From assembly GCF_003467445.1 (NCBI RefSeq), contig NZ_QSGS01000006.1, forward strand, positions 1-64,000: a stretch of 64,000 nucleotides of DNA, given 5' to 3'. A model generated the notes under the pieces. It ran no database searches and was not told the DNA's origin. It saw only the letters and a program-made list of their open reading frames with translations. This DNA is from Exiguobacterium sp. AM39-5BH. GTDB lineage: Bacteria; Bacillota; Bacilli; Exiguobacteriales; Exiguobacteriaceae. A program made the position numbers and the translations under genes. Below are positions 17,811 to 25,543 of this stretch, piece after piece. Each line of letters begins with the position of its first letter. Within the stretch, counting starts at the first letter, position 1.

Positions 17811-18299
17811 ATGATGCGTAAACTACCGGATTATAACATTTATATCCTGAAAGAGCTTTATTAGTCCGGAGACAGGCCAGTATTTCGTCGACAGACAAAT
17901 GATTGGCGCGATTTGGATGCTTGCTTTATCAGTCTCGTCCAGCAAGCGTTTCATGCTTCCGAACATGGCGGTCTGTTCTACTTTCAGGCCTATGCCATCC
18001 CTGCTACCCGAGCCCATTTCCTCAGGCTCCGACGAACGGCAGAGGATGGTAGCGGTGTCGAGATGATCGTGATTTATCAAAAGGGAATGAAGAACATTTA
18101 TGTCACGCTCCGTGTTGATCAAGTCATAATGCATGCGAGGACGACCTGGCTGTCGAACGGGATCATGGTCCTCCTAATCGGACTCGGCTGTGAATTGGTT
18201 ACACTTGGAGCCACGCTGGGTCGGGGAAGACTTCATCGATGACATCTCGATTTGGTTGTTAGAACATTTTCGCAAGCTAGAGACTAAAGTGCGCTTCTA
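17811..18299 (+). pseudogene. Degenerate gene of unknown function with in-frame stop and frame change
   Basis: AGAAGGAGCAGGC precedes ATG at 17811. The frame reads MMRKLPDYNIYILKELY, hits TAG at 17862, then continues in the same frame as SGDRPVFRRQTNDWRDLDAC and on to about 18210. From there a second frame gives LEPRWVGEDFIDDISIWLL and ends LETKVRF at 18299. The pieces fit one ~160-residue soluble protein broken by a nonsense codon and a frameshift. I cannot name the family. Confidence 0.45.
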
Positions 18300-18302
18300 A
18301 CA

Positions 18303-18333
18303 AGAACAGCCCCTCATGTCTAGGGGCTGTTCT
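18303..18333 (+). terminator. Hairpin terminator
   Basis: AGAACAGCCCCT CATGTCT AGGGGCTGTTCT followed by GTTG: a 12-bp perfect stem with a poor T run, between two degenerate genes. It could serve either direction. Confidence 0.55.
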
Positions 18334-18341
18334 GTTGCAGT

Positions 18342-18526
18342 CTAATCCATCACATTACCTTCCGCCGGGATTGGCGTTTGCTTCAATAGGTTCGCGAAAT
18401 CGTAGAGGTGGTACGCCGTGACACGCCCGTTCTTTTTCGTGAAGACGTTGTCGCGGCCAGCATCGATGTACGAGTCACCCGGACCGGCCTCACCGACCCA
18501 GTACGTGTCGACGTTCGGCGGGACAG
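18342..18526 (-). pseudogene. 3' fragment of a flavodoxin-like NAD(P)H reductase (paralogue of 20226-20840)
   Basis: Minus-strand translation gives PPNVDTYWVGEAGPGDSYID, then AGRDNVFTKKNGRVTAYHLY and LLKQTPIPAEGNVMD with a proper stop. This matches the end of the intact gene 1.9 kb to the right at roughly 80% identity. Homology stops abruptly at about 18526, 7 bases before the toxin gene's stop. The toxin-antitoxin segment therefore lies between a 5'-truncated copy and the intact copy of the same gene. Confidence 0.8.
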
Positions 18527-19060
18527 GCTACTTTTACTCGTCCTGCAGTTCAGCCAATCTGATAAAATTAGAAAGCAAATTGCTGAAACGAGTATCTTGA
18601 TGGATTGTTTCATGAAGTTCAGCAGATATTCTCACAAAATTGCTGTTCCCAATGTTGTATAGTACTTCCTCGTCAAAGTCATTCAATACTAAATACAACA
18701 AAAAATCTTTTACATTTCGCGTAGCAATGATACCTTCCTCAAAAAATGCATTGTATAGAATACGGGCATCGGAAGTTCGAAGGTATTCAGCTTTTACCCC
18801 TGTTTCTTGTTCAAACTTCTCTCGGTAATGCTTAGAAATAAAAGCACTCATAAGCCGAAGATGTTGTTCCATTTCTGAACTTAGTTTGCTTGAAGATTGC
18901 GTGCATTGGTTAATTAACTTAGCAATCTTTCGCATTTCACTTGTTCGCAAACCTTTTGCAACCATTTGAACCATCAGTTCGAGTTTTACTTCATCAGGAA
19001 TTAACAAAATCGCTTTCTCGTCATCCACCATTTTCCGAAAAAATTCTTTCGCTTGCTTAC

Positions 19061-19473
19061 AGATTTTACGAGCGGGAAAGCCCATACCGGGCATAGCCCG
19101 CCTTTAGGCATGGGATGAACGTGAGTTCGGATGTGAAAAACATCCGACATTCGGGTATATATATCCCATAGACAAGTACAAGTCTCTAAAACGCCCGTGT
19201 CCATCGCTCCTTGAGAATCGTATCCGGTTCGGTCACGAAACCATGTGACCGGTAAAACGATGCCTGTCGTCACGTAAAAGACGCTAAAACATCAGGTGGG
19301 CACACCTGCAACGACCTGTGATGGATGGTAACAGTCTATCAGCTGAGAACCTATAGGGTCTGTCTCAGGAGGGGTGGTGACACACCCTCAACTGAAGGCT
19401 TGAGCAAAACAGAAATGGACTGCGCTCGCACAAGCACTTCAGAATCCCACGGTTTCAATCGTGGGAGTGTCAA
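19061..19473 (+). mobile_element. Non-autonomous IS608-type (IS200/IS605) element, copy 1
   Basis: 413 bases, no protein. Flanked on the left by target TTAC (19057-19060) and ending in TCAA (19470-19473), the classic IS608 cleavage-site pair. A subterminal left hairpin region (GCGGGAAAGCCCATACCGGG) and a right hairpin TCCCACG-GTTTCAAT-CGTGGGA are present. Nearly identical to copy 2 (39844-40258). The ends are confirmed because removing these bases restores the PIN toxin frame. The element sits antisense to the toxin. It needs a TnpA supplied in trans; the TnpA in this window belongs to a different end type. Confidence 0.9.
19265..19473 (+). ncRNA. Predicted omega-RNA-like structured RNA inside element copy 1
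   Basis: The right half of the element is rich in stems that are maintained between the two copies by paired changes. TGATGG/CTATCA (19319-19324 with 19336-19341) is TGGTGG/CCACCA in copy 2. ACC/GGT (19349-19351 with 19357-19359) is ATC/GAT in copy 2. The 3' end is the right-end hairpin and TCAA, after which a guide would be read from flanking DNA. This is the position and layout of IS605-family omega RNAs (established for TnpB systems). No tnpB lies within the element. The 5' limit is approximate. Confidence 0.5.
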
Positions 19474-19544
19474 GTCTAGTTTTAGTTGCTTCGTCATTCC
19501 CTGGCGCACTAGCATCTCGAAATATATTTGTATCTACAATATAC

Positions 19545-20048
19545 TTATGCATCTTGCAAAGATTTCTCATCTTTCTCAGCAAGTTTCACCATAGTAGACG
19601 CCACTTTTTCACTAGATTCTCTCAAAAGCTGATATTTCATGACCAACTCTTCAAAGCGAGGATGTGTCATGAATTGATTGGCAGGAATCCGCCACTTACC
19701 TTTTCCATTCAACGTACGATGAGCTAGAATCTCGCCGGTCATACATTTTCTTCGGACCATTTGGGGAGATACTTCAATTAGTTGCGCCACTTCTGAAACA
19801 GTCAAGTGTTCAGGAACGGCCTCAAGCGCATTTTTCGGTAGGGCATACTTGTGAATCAGTTGAATATCTTCATCAGTCAAATCTAGGTCTATCTCTTTTT
19901 CCATCTCTTTTAAGCGATTTATCGCTCTGCCAATTGACGCCCGAAGCCGTAAACGTTCACTCGTCAAATCTTTAGTCGTCTCAATAACTTTGAGTTGTGG
20001 ATCATCTTCAATAATTTGAAAGAGCATATCCATCAATTTCTTTTCCAT
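19545..20048 (-). CDS. Helix-turn-helix antitoxin paired with the PIN toxin
   Basis: 167 residues from the ATG at 20048; AAGGAGTG lies 7 bases before it, which excludes the overlapping GTG further upstream. N-terminal alpha-helical region, then an excisionase/MerR-like helix-turn-helix (HLTVSEVAQLIEVSPQMVRR, followed by KCMTGEILAHRTLNGKGKW), which binds DNA in xre/xis-like antitoxins. A coiled C-terminal tail (VMKYQLLRESSEKVASTMVK) may bind the toxin. The stop overlaps the toxin start by 8 bases. It remains intact although the toxin is split. Confidence 0.8.
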   Translation of the reverse strand: MEKKLMDMLFQIIEDDPQLKVIETTKDLTSERLRLRASIGRAINRLKEMEKEIDLDLTDEDIQLIHKYALPKNALEAVPEHLTVSEVAQLIEVSPQMVRRKCMTGEILAHRTLNGKGKWRIPANQFMTHPRFEELVMKYQLLRESSEKVASTMVKLAEKDEKSLQDA

Positions 20049-20075
20049 TCTAATCACTCCTTTTTCGAAATAAAT

Positions 20076-20136
20076 GAAACAAACGAAACAAACGAAACCT
20101 AATACTTATTATAGACCCAATTACAAAAAGTATCAA
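20076..20136 (-). promoter_or_regulatory. Promoter and direct-repeat operator of the PIN toxin-antitoxin operon
   Basis: Minus strand TTGATA (20131-20136), 17 bases, TATAAT (20108-20113): near-consensus sigma-A. Just downstream lie direct repeats GAAACAAAC (20076-20084), GAAACAAAC (20085-20093) and GAAAC (20094-20098), positioned around the transcription start. They are a likely autorepression site for the antitoxin. Confidence 0.75.
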
Positions 20137-20200
20137 ATGCCTCTCTATTCTCAGAAATATGTGCTTTCCCTCATTATCAATAATGGATGTTGTCTGATAC

Positions 20201-20225
20201 AAAAAAGACGGCCGAGGCCGCCTTT
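20201..20225 (-). terminator. Terminator of the flavodoxin-like gene
   Basis: Minus strand GGCGGCC TC GGCCGTC followed by TTTTTT, directly after the stop codon. Confidence 0.8.
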
Positions 20226-20840
20226 TCACTCCATCATATTCCCTTCAGCCGGAATCGGCGTCTGCTTTAACATATTGGCGAAATGATACAAGTTGTACGC
20301 CATAACACGCCCGTTTTTTCTCGTGAAGGCGTTATCGCGGCCGGCATCGATGTACGAGTCACCTGGACCGGCCTCACCGACCCAGTACGTGTCGACGTTC
20401 GGCGGGACAGTGAAGCCGATATGGGATAGTCCGTACAAGATGGACGCACAGGCATGTTTCGCCCCGTCCTCGTTCCCTGTCACGACGACACCGCCGACTT
20501 TGTTGTAGTAGATAGCCTGTCCTTTGTCGTTCGTCAAACTGCTACCACCATATAGCCGCTCAATGACTTGCGTGGCGACGCTACTCTTCTCGCCGAGCCA
20601 AAGCGGTGTACCAACGATGAGGATATCGGCCGCCTTCACTTTCTCGAAGATTTGCGGCCACTCATCCCCGTCCCCTTCATCTTCTGTCACCCCGAACGCG
20701 ACGTTGTAGTCGACGACCCGGACAATCTCCGAGTCGACCCCGAGCTTATCGAAGTGCGGGATGATGTCATTCATCAACCCTTCCGTGTGCGAGGTCGTGT
20801 CCCCGCCCTTCAATGAACAGTTCAAGAATAAGGCTTTCAT
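20226..20840 (-). CDS. Flavodoxin-fold NAD(P)H-dependent FMN reductase
   Basis: 204 residues beginning MKALFLNCSLKGGDTTSHTE, with TTAAGGAGGGATTCG just before the ATG; longer in-frame extensions lack a ribosome binding site. NCSLK...SHTEGLMND binds the FMN phosphate. VGTPLWLGEKSSVATQVIER and NKVGGVVVTGNEDGAKHACA are typical of the NADPH-dependent FMN reductase/NAD(P)H oxidoreductase group. Likely a soluble flavin enzyme in redox or stress metabolism. A truncated paralogue lies at 18342-18526. Confidence 0.88.
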   Translation of the reverse strand: MKALFLNCSLKGGDTTSHTEGLMNDIIPHFDKLGVDSEIVRVVDYNVAFGVTEDEGDGDEWPQIFEKVKAADILIVGTPLWLGEKSSVATQVIERLYGGSSLTNDKGQAIYYNKVGGVVVTGNEDGAKHACASILYGLSHIGFTVPPNVDTYWVGEAGPGDSYIDAGRDNAFTRKNGRVMAYNLYHFANMLKQTPIPAEGNMME

Positions 20841-20961
20841 CGAATCCCTCCTTAAGTAATCAACAGTTAGGTGTTCCCGGTGAGTAAGAAGCTTAATCTT
20901 GTCGACAGGTCTGTCTCCACATGGGAAAATGAGGATAAAACAGATTCGGGAGGTCCAACCA

Positions 20962-21948
20962 ATGACACGCTTCATCCATATTGCCGATTTACACTACGCG
21001 AGACATACCGGGAATGCCATCACGGCCGAACGGACGAGTTTTGACGTCCAATCGGAGAAACTCGCCCAACTCGCTGACGTGATTCGGGAAGAGTCCATCA
21101 AGGCCGTCCTCATCGCCGGCGACATCGAAGTGAGCGACCCGGAAGATTTTGTCCCGTATTTAAAGACGTGGACCGCTCTCGGCGCATCCGTCTATGTTGT
21201 ATATGGAGACCATGATCTCAATCGGATCGCTTACGACGACTGTTGGCTTCAGATGGAGCATGTGCATAGCTTCCTTCAACCTGGTTACATCTTCGATGAA
21301 GCGCTAGGTGCCGGAATTTACGGACTCAGTTGCGAGACGAACCAAGCCGGATTAAAGGAAGAGTTCGCGCACACCCCTTTACGGGACGACCCGTATCCGA
21401 ACATCTTCCTCAGTCACGGTAGCCGTGACCAGTTCCCTGCATCTGTCGTCACCAGACTCGGTTTCAGGTACTATGCCCTCGGACACCACCATCGCTATGA
21501 ATCAATCCATCGAGGCGGAGCAAACCTCGTCTACCCCGGTCATATCTTTTCGGTGTGGGACGGATGCGGCAAAGCGTGGCCGACCGGCTATGTTATCGGC
21601 GAAGTCACGCCTACTGGCATCACCCACGAGTTCCGCACGTTCAAAGGACCGGAAACGCGACGAATCAGCTTCAACCCGTTCTTCCGAGACGGCTCGCGCC
21701 TCTTACTCACACAAGACAATCTTGATGGACCGCCCGAACAATGGGTCGAGGATGATGAGACTGTGCTACGAGAACTCCTCCATACGACGTTGGCCGCCTA
21801 TCCGGATGACTACTTCGTCACACCGAGCCAGTCGAAAGGTTACCCGACACGCCGCCTCTCGATGACCGGAAGATTGTTGCTTGAAGACGACAAGCGATTC
21901 GAAGAATTCTTCGCTCGTAGCTTCAAAGCGAAGAAGACGACCCAATAA
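20962..21948 (+). CDS. Metallophosphoesterase (SbcD/YhaO-like calcineurin fold)
   Basis: 328 residues from ATG at 20962 (CGGGAGGTCCAACCA upstream). Metal-binding motifs in order: FIHIADLHYAR, VLIAGDIEVSD, VVYGDHDLNR (the usual GNHD is GDHD), IFLSHGSRDQ and YALGHHHRYE with VYPGHIFSVWDG. This is the nuclease-type calcineurin arrangement, close to the SbcD/Mre11 N-terminal part. No SbcC-like partner is adjacent; a terminator follows. May act as a DNA exonuclease or general phosphoesterase. Confidence 0.85.
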   Translation: MTRFIHIADLHYARHTGNAITAERTSFDVQSEKLAQLADVIREESIKAVLIAGDIEVSDPEDFVPYLKTWTALGASVYVVYGDHDLNRIAYDDCWLQMEHVHSFLQPGYIFDEALGAGIYGLSCETNQAGLKEEFAHTPLRDDPYPNIFLSHGSRDQFPASVVTRLGFRYYALGHHHRYESIHRGGANLVYPGHIFSVWDGCGKAWPTGYVIGEVTPTGITHEFRTFKGPETRRISFNPFFRDGSRLLLTQDNLDGPPEQWVEDDETVLRELLHTTLAAYPDDYFVTPSQSKGYPTRRLSMTGRLLLEDDKRFEEFFARSFKAKKTTQ

Positions 21949-21983
21949 AAATGACCCCCGATGAAACCATCGGGGGTCATTTT
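21947..21983 (+). terminator. Terminator
   Basis: AAAATGACCCCCGATG AAAC CATCGGGGGTCATTTT: 16-pair stem ending in a T run, overlapping the stop of the metallophosphoesterase. Confidence 0.92.
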
Positions 21984-22134
21984 ACAAACATATGTTCGTT
22001 TTATGATACAGCGCAAACAAGCGCCTATATATTCGCTTTTTCTATTCTTAGCGTAGCAAATCCCGCAACATAAGTCTATACTTTCTCGTTCCGACTCCCT
22101 ACAGTAAAGATAGACTCTGGAAAGGAGCACAACG

Positions 22135-23334
22135 ATGGAATCATACCGCTGGGACCTCAACCTGAAGGTCCGCTTGTTCGGCGAAGGCCTGTTCAACCTG
22201 TTGTTTTGGATGTACTTCCCGTTCATCACCGTCTATTTCGCCCAGACGCTCGGCGTCGAGCTGGCCGGTCTGCTCATGGCCGTGCCCCCGCTGTTCCTCC
22301 TCGTCGGCAGTTTGATTGGCGGTTCGCTCGCGGACGAGATCGGACGCCGCCCCGTCATGCTCGTCGGGACGTTCGCACAAGGATTCTTGTTCGTCGCCTT
22401 CGCCATGTCGACGAATGCCTACGTCGATTACATCACCTATATCGGCATCGGTTTCGTGGGTGCCATTTATAAACCGGCGAGCTCGGCCATGGTCGCCGAC
22501 CTCGTGCCGACCGAACATTTGCGGGACGTATTCGCGACGTTCATGGCGTCAAACAATATCGGCGCCGTGCTCGGTCCAATCCTCGGGGCCGTGCTCTTCT
22601 TCGAACATCGTCAGGCGCTCCTCCTCGGTTGCGCCGTCGCCCTGTTCGGATACGGAGTGCTGCTCGCAGCGCTCACCCGTGAGACACGGCCGGGCTCGAC
22701 CGGGAAGACGGTCGCCAAAACATTCCGCACCCAAGGAAAATCGTACGCGACGATTTTGTGCGACCCGTTGTTCCGGCTCTATTTGATTGCCGGGGTGTTC
22801 GCCTTAATCCCGATCATGCAGCTCGACGTCTATCTGCCGGTCTATTTGATTGAACAGGCACCGGCCATGTCCGACGTTTCGAACACGGTTCTGTTCGGCT
22901 GGCTCGTCGCTTATAATGGGTTCTTGTTCGTCGTCTTCATCATTCCCGTCACGCGCGTGTTCCGGACGTGGGACGAACGGCGCGTCTTCCTGCTGTCGAC
23001 GTTTCTCGCCGGCTTCGGGACGTTCCTCGTCGCCTTCTCGTCGAACATCTGGTATTTGCTCGTCGTCACGACCGTGCTCACGTTCGGTGAGTTGATTCGC
23101 TCTCCGGTCAGCCAGAGTTTCGTCAGCCGCTATGCACCGCCCGAGTCACGTGGCCAATACCTCGCGGCCGATACCCTTCAAAACACGATTGGCAAGTTCC
23201 TCGCGCCGGTGACAGTGCTCGTCTCGGGCTTCGTCTCCCCGATTGCCGTCTTCACGCTCATCTTGCTGTCGGCGCTGATCGGAATGGGCCTGTATGCGAA
23301 ACTGTTTCACCAGCTCACACAACAAGACGGATGA
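22135..23334 (+). CDS. MFS transporter (multidrug-efflux type, 12 TM)
   Basis: 399 residues with hydrophobic segments throughout. The loop 2-3 signature appears as GGSLADEIGRRPVMLVGT, and a C-terminal repeat region as RSPVSQSFVSRYAPPESRGQ. Begins MESYRWDLNLKVRLFGEGLF, as in a Bacillales subgroup of drug-efflux permeases. ATG preceded by AAAGGAGCACAACG. No adjacent regulator; ends in a hairpin shared with the convergent gene. Confidence 0.88.
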   Translation: MESYRWDLNLKVRLFGEGLFNLLFWMYFPFITVYFAQTLGVELAGLLMAVPPLFLLVGSLIGGSLADEIGRRPVMLVGTFAQGFLFVAFAMSTNAYVDYITYIGIGFVGAIYKPASSAMVADLVPTEHLRDVFATFMASNNIGAVLGPILGAVLFFEHRQALLLGCAVALFGYGVLLAALTRETRPGSTGKTVAKTFRTQGKSYATILCDPLFRLYLIAGVFALIPIMQLDVYLPVYLIEQAPAMSDVSNTVLFGWLVAYNGFLFVVFIIPVTRVFRTWDERRVFLLSTFLAGFGTFLVAFSSNIWYLLVVTTVLTFGELIRSPVSQSFVSRYAPPESRGQYLAADTLQNTIGKFLAPVTVLVSGFVSPIAVFTLILLSALIGMGLYAKLFHQLTQQDG

Positions 23335-23351
23335 CCACGTTCATCCGTCTT
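23323..23351. terminator. Bidirectional terminator between MFS and glutamate-synthase-like genes
   Basis: AAGACGGATG ACCACGTT(T) CATCCGTCTT: the stem includes the 3' ends of both convergent genes. Confidence 0.75.
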
Positions 23352-24729
23352 TCGTCTGTGCAAACAATTCCTCGCCCCGTCTCACCCGACCGTCCGGGTA
23401 TTTATAGGCGATGTGCTCGAGTGACAGCTTCGTCGGCGTATCGAGACCGGCTGCAGCCGTCATGTTATACAGTCCCTCCCGGAGCAAAATGATATAGTTC
23501 GTCACCCGATAGCTCTTCTCGTCGACGACGAGGGCACGTTGCAATTTCGGGTCGGTCGTCGCGACGCCGACCGGGCAACGGTTCGTATGGCACACTTGCG
23601 CCTGGATGCACCCGACGTTGAACATGAGTCCGCGGGCGATATTGACGCAGTCGGCCCCGAGCGCGAGCGCGACGGCGATTTTGTCGGCCGTGACGAGCTT
23701 GCCGGAAGCGAACAGTTTGATGCGGTCCCGCAGTCCATGTTCGACGAGCAGTCGATGCACATACGGGAGCGCCGCCTTCAGCGGCAGACCGACCGTATCG
23801 GCGAGTTCTTGGTACGTCGCCCGGTCCCGCCTTCCCCGCCGTCGACCGTGATGAAGTCAGGATGTCGACCGGACGTCGCCATCTCGTTGACGAGCGCCTC
23901 GAAGTCTGAGAGTCGGCCGATGACGAGCTTCATGCCGACGGGTTTGCCACCGATCGCGCGCAGCCGCTCGATAAACGCCAACAGCTCTGTATCCGTTTTG
24001 AACTCGGAGAAGCGGTTCGGGCTGTCGATGGTCACGCCAGCCTTCACGTTCCGGATGCGGGCGATCTCTTCGGTCACTTTCTCCCCCTCGATATGGCCGC
24101 CTCGCGTCTTCGCACCTTGGGCGAGCTTCAATTCGAAGGCACGTACTTGAGGGATCTTGCTCTTTATTTTGAACGCCGTTTCGGGGAACGCTCCGTCCTC
24201 CGTCCGTACGCCGAACAGCACCGGCCCGATTTGATAGATGAGGTCGACTCCGCCCTTCAGATGATGGTCCGACAGCCCACCTTCCCCGGTGTTCATCCAC
24301 GTCCCGTGCGCCCGGTTGAGACCGATTGACAGCGCGGTGATGGCGTTCTCGCCGAGGGAGCCGAAGCTCATCCCGGTTTGTCGGATAGAGCACGTTCTGG
24401 AGATAGAACCCGCCATTCTCAAAGTCACGCTCCGAACCAAACCCGATCATGCGCGATTTATATTTCCCGGAAATAACGGCGGCCTCGTAATCGTTTCGTG
24501 AGAACGGTTTCGCCTCGTTGTCGTTCAAGAACAAGTACTGTCTCATCTCGGGCCCGACCTTTTCCAAAATGTAACGGACCTTGCCGAGAATCGGGAAGTT
24601 CCGGAGGACGGAGTGCTCCCGCTGGTGGCGGTCTTTGCGCCAGAAGTAGAAGACGAATAGGAACGGAGCGGCAATCATCGACACGATCAGGACGAGCACG
24701 ATGGCGAGCATCATCGTATTCACGGACAT
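23341..24729 (-). pseudogene. Glutamate-synthase-domain (GltB/YerD-like) FMN protein, with deletion and frameshift
   Basis: Starts MSVNTMMLAIVLVLIVSMIA (membrane anchor), then HSVLRNFPILGKVRYILEKV and PEMRQYLFLNDNEAKPFSRN, the YerD-type N-terminus. The synthase domain follows in another frame: GMSFGSLGENAITAL, NTGEGGLSDHHLKGG, KLAQGAKTRGGHIEGEKVTE, and a third piece with GADCVNIARGLMFNVGCIQA and NRCPVGVATTD (FMN and Fe-S-type region). About 70 residues expected between NVLYP and QTGMSFG are absent near 24380. One G of a GGGG run is missing near 23826 (GGTG-ATYQELAD). The product is probably inactive if the deletion is real. Confidence 0.8.
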
Positions 24730-24791
24730 GAGGATCGGCCTCCTTCATTCATCGTTTCTATCCGATACCACGGACCCGTTTCGCCGAAACG

Positions 24792-24816
24792 AAAAGGCCA
24801 GCGCAAGCGCCGGCCC
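24792..24816 (-). terminator. Terminator after CotF-like gene
   Basis: Minus strand GGGCCGGCGC TT GCGCTGGCC then TTTTCG; strong GC stem six bases past the stop. Confidence 0.8.
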
Positions 24817-24821
24817 TTCGT

Positions 24822-25118
24822 TCAATCCTTGATTAATTCCATCGTCTTCTCGACTTTCTCTTTGTCGTGCTTCAATTGCTTCTCGATATCATACGCCATA
24901 TACATATCGTTTTGAATCATATACTCCGCGATCTCGGCATGGTCTTCGATCGCCTGATTCAATTGCTTCACGAGCACTTTCCGGACTTCCGGTGATGCCG
25001 TCTCGGTCACCGCCACCGCATAGGCACGGACGGCCGATTTTGCTGTGATGAGCAGATCGGTCGCGATCAATTCATCACGCTGCTTGCTCGCACGTTTCAA
25101 GTTTGCTGTAATACTCAT
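24822..25118 (-). CDS. Coat F-domain (CotF-like) ferritin-fold small protein
   Basis: 98 residues, almost fully helical. Contains AKSAVRAYAVAVTETASPEV and HAEIAEYMIQNDMYMAYDIE, the signature of the coat-F domain family (a four-helix, ferritin-like fold). Ribosome binding site AGAAGGAGG before ATG at 25118. In spore-formers these proteins sit in the coat; the presumed host does not sporulate, so the protein has some other, unknown role. Forms a pair with the gene 15 bases upstream. Confidence 0.8.
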   Translation of the reverse strand: MSITANLKRASKQRDELIATDLLITAKSAVRAYAVAVTETASPEVRKVLVKQLNQAIEDHAEIAEYMIQNDMYMAYDIEKQLKHDKEKVEKTMELIKD

Positions 25119-25133
25119 AGAACGACCTCCTTC

Positions 25134-25334
25134 TCATTGACGATTTGGTAGTAATTCTTTTAGCTCTTTGATGACCTGCTCAGAATGCGTTAACTGTTTT
25201 TTTGCGATTTTTTGTAACTTCTCATCTTTGATGAGTGGCTCGCTCACATACCCTTTCACAAGACCCGCTTGTTTCAGCGTTAAAATCTCGTGGATCTCTA
25301 ATATTTCATGGATGGCCAATTTATTCTCTGCCAT
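25134..25334 (-). CDS. Small CotF-partner-like helical protein, 66 aa
   Basis: 66 residues: MAENKLAIHEILEIHEILTL, then KQAGLVKGYVSEPLIKDE and THSEQVIKELKELL. The IHEILEIHEILTLK start is characteristic of small proteins encoded beside coat-F-domain genes in Bacillales. AAGGAGGATCAAA precedes the ATG. Probably one operon with the coat-F gene downstream and, before insertion of the IS element, with the DUF2512 gene upstream. Confidence 0.75.
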   Translation of the reverse strand: MAENKLAIHEILEIHEILTLKQAGLVKGYVSEPLIKDEKLQKIAKKQLTHSEQVIKELKELLPNRQ

Positions 25335-25543
25335 TTTGATCCTCCTTCGCTTATCGTGTAGATGGTCGCGCGTTCGCTCGCGCTTCTCCTCGTTTGTGCT
25401 TTAACAAAATCAGGCGAGAATTCTCCCTCCTCTAAGCGTCACGGGGCGAAGCCCGGCGTAGGTGGGAGATGAATCGCCCGTCTTGGCAAAATTGTATTCA
25501 ATTGATATAATCAGTGTGACCAATCAAAAGGACTGATATATTA

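Larger units (their letters stand above)
18534..19552 (-). pseudogene. PIN-domain toxin interrupted by an IS608-type element
   Basis: The start (ATG at 19552; MHKYIVDTNIFRDASAPGND) carries the first PIN Asp. After the inserted element (19061-19473) the frame resumes with KQAKEFFRKMVDDEKAILLI and later TSDARILYNAFFEEGIIATR and NVKDF, the distal acidic PIN residues. Removing the element restores one continuous 201-residue frame reading ATKTRRKQAKEFF across the junction. The start overlaps the antitoxin stop by 8 bases. PIN toxins are RNases; here the toxin is inactivated unless the element excises. Resembles the ~200-residue PIN toxins paired with helix-turn-helix antitoxins, but the exact DUF number is uncertain. 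Confidence 0.85.

Noticed and set aside
19001..19273. 90-codon frame running from the PIN toxin into the mobile element
   Set aside because: It crosses the element boundary at 19061 and is only a chance fusion; the true toxin frame is recovered by removing the element.
20070..20100. GAAACAAAC repeats as the start of a CRISPR array
   Set aside because: Only two and a half 9-base units without spacers, placed at the promoter; an operator is the better reading. No CRISPR array was seen anywhere in the window.
25430..25500. Left-end hairpin of the IS element as an ordinary terminator
   Set aside because: The same sequence recurs at the left end of the tnpB-only element in a different context, so it belongs to the element.
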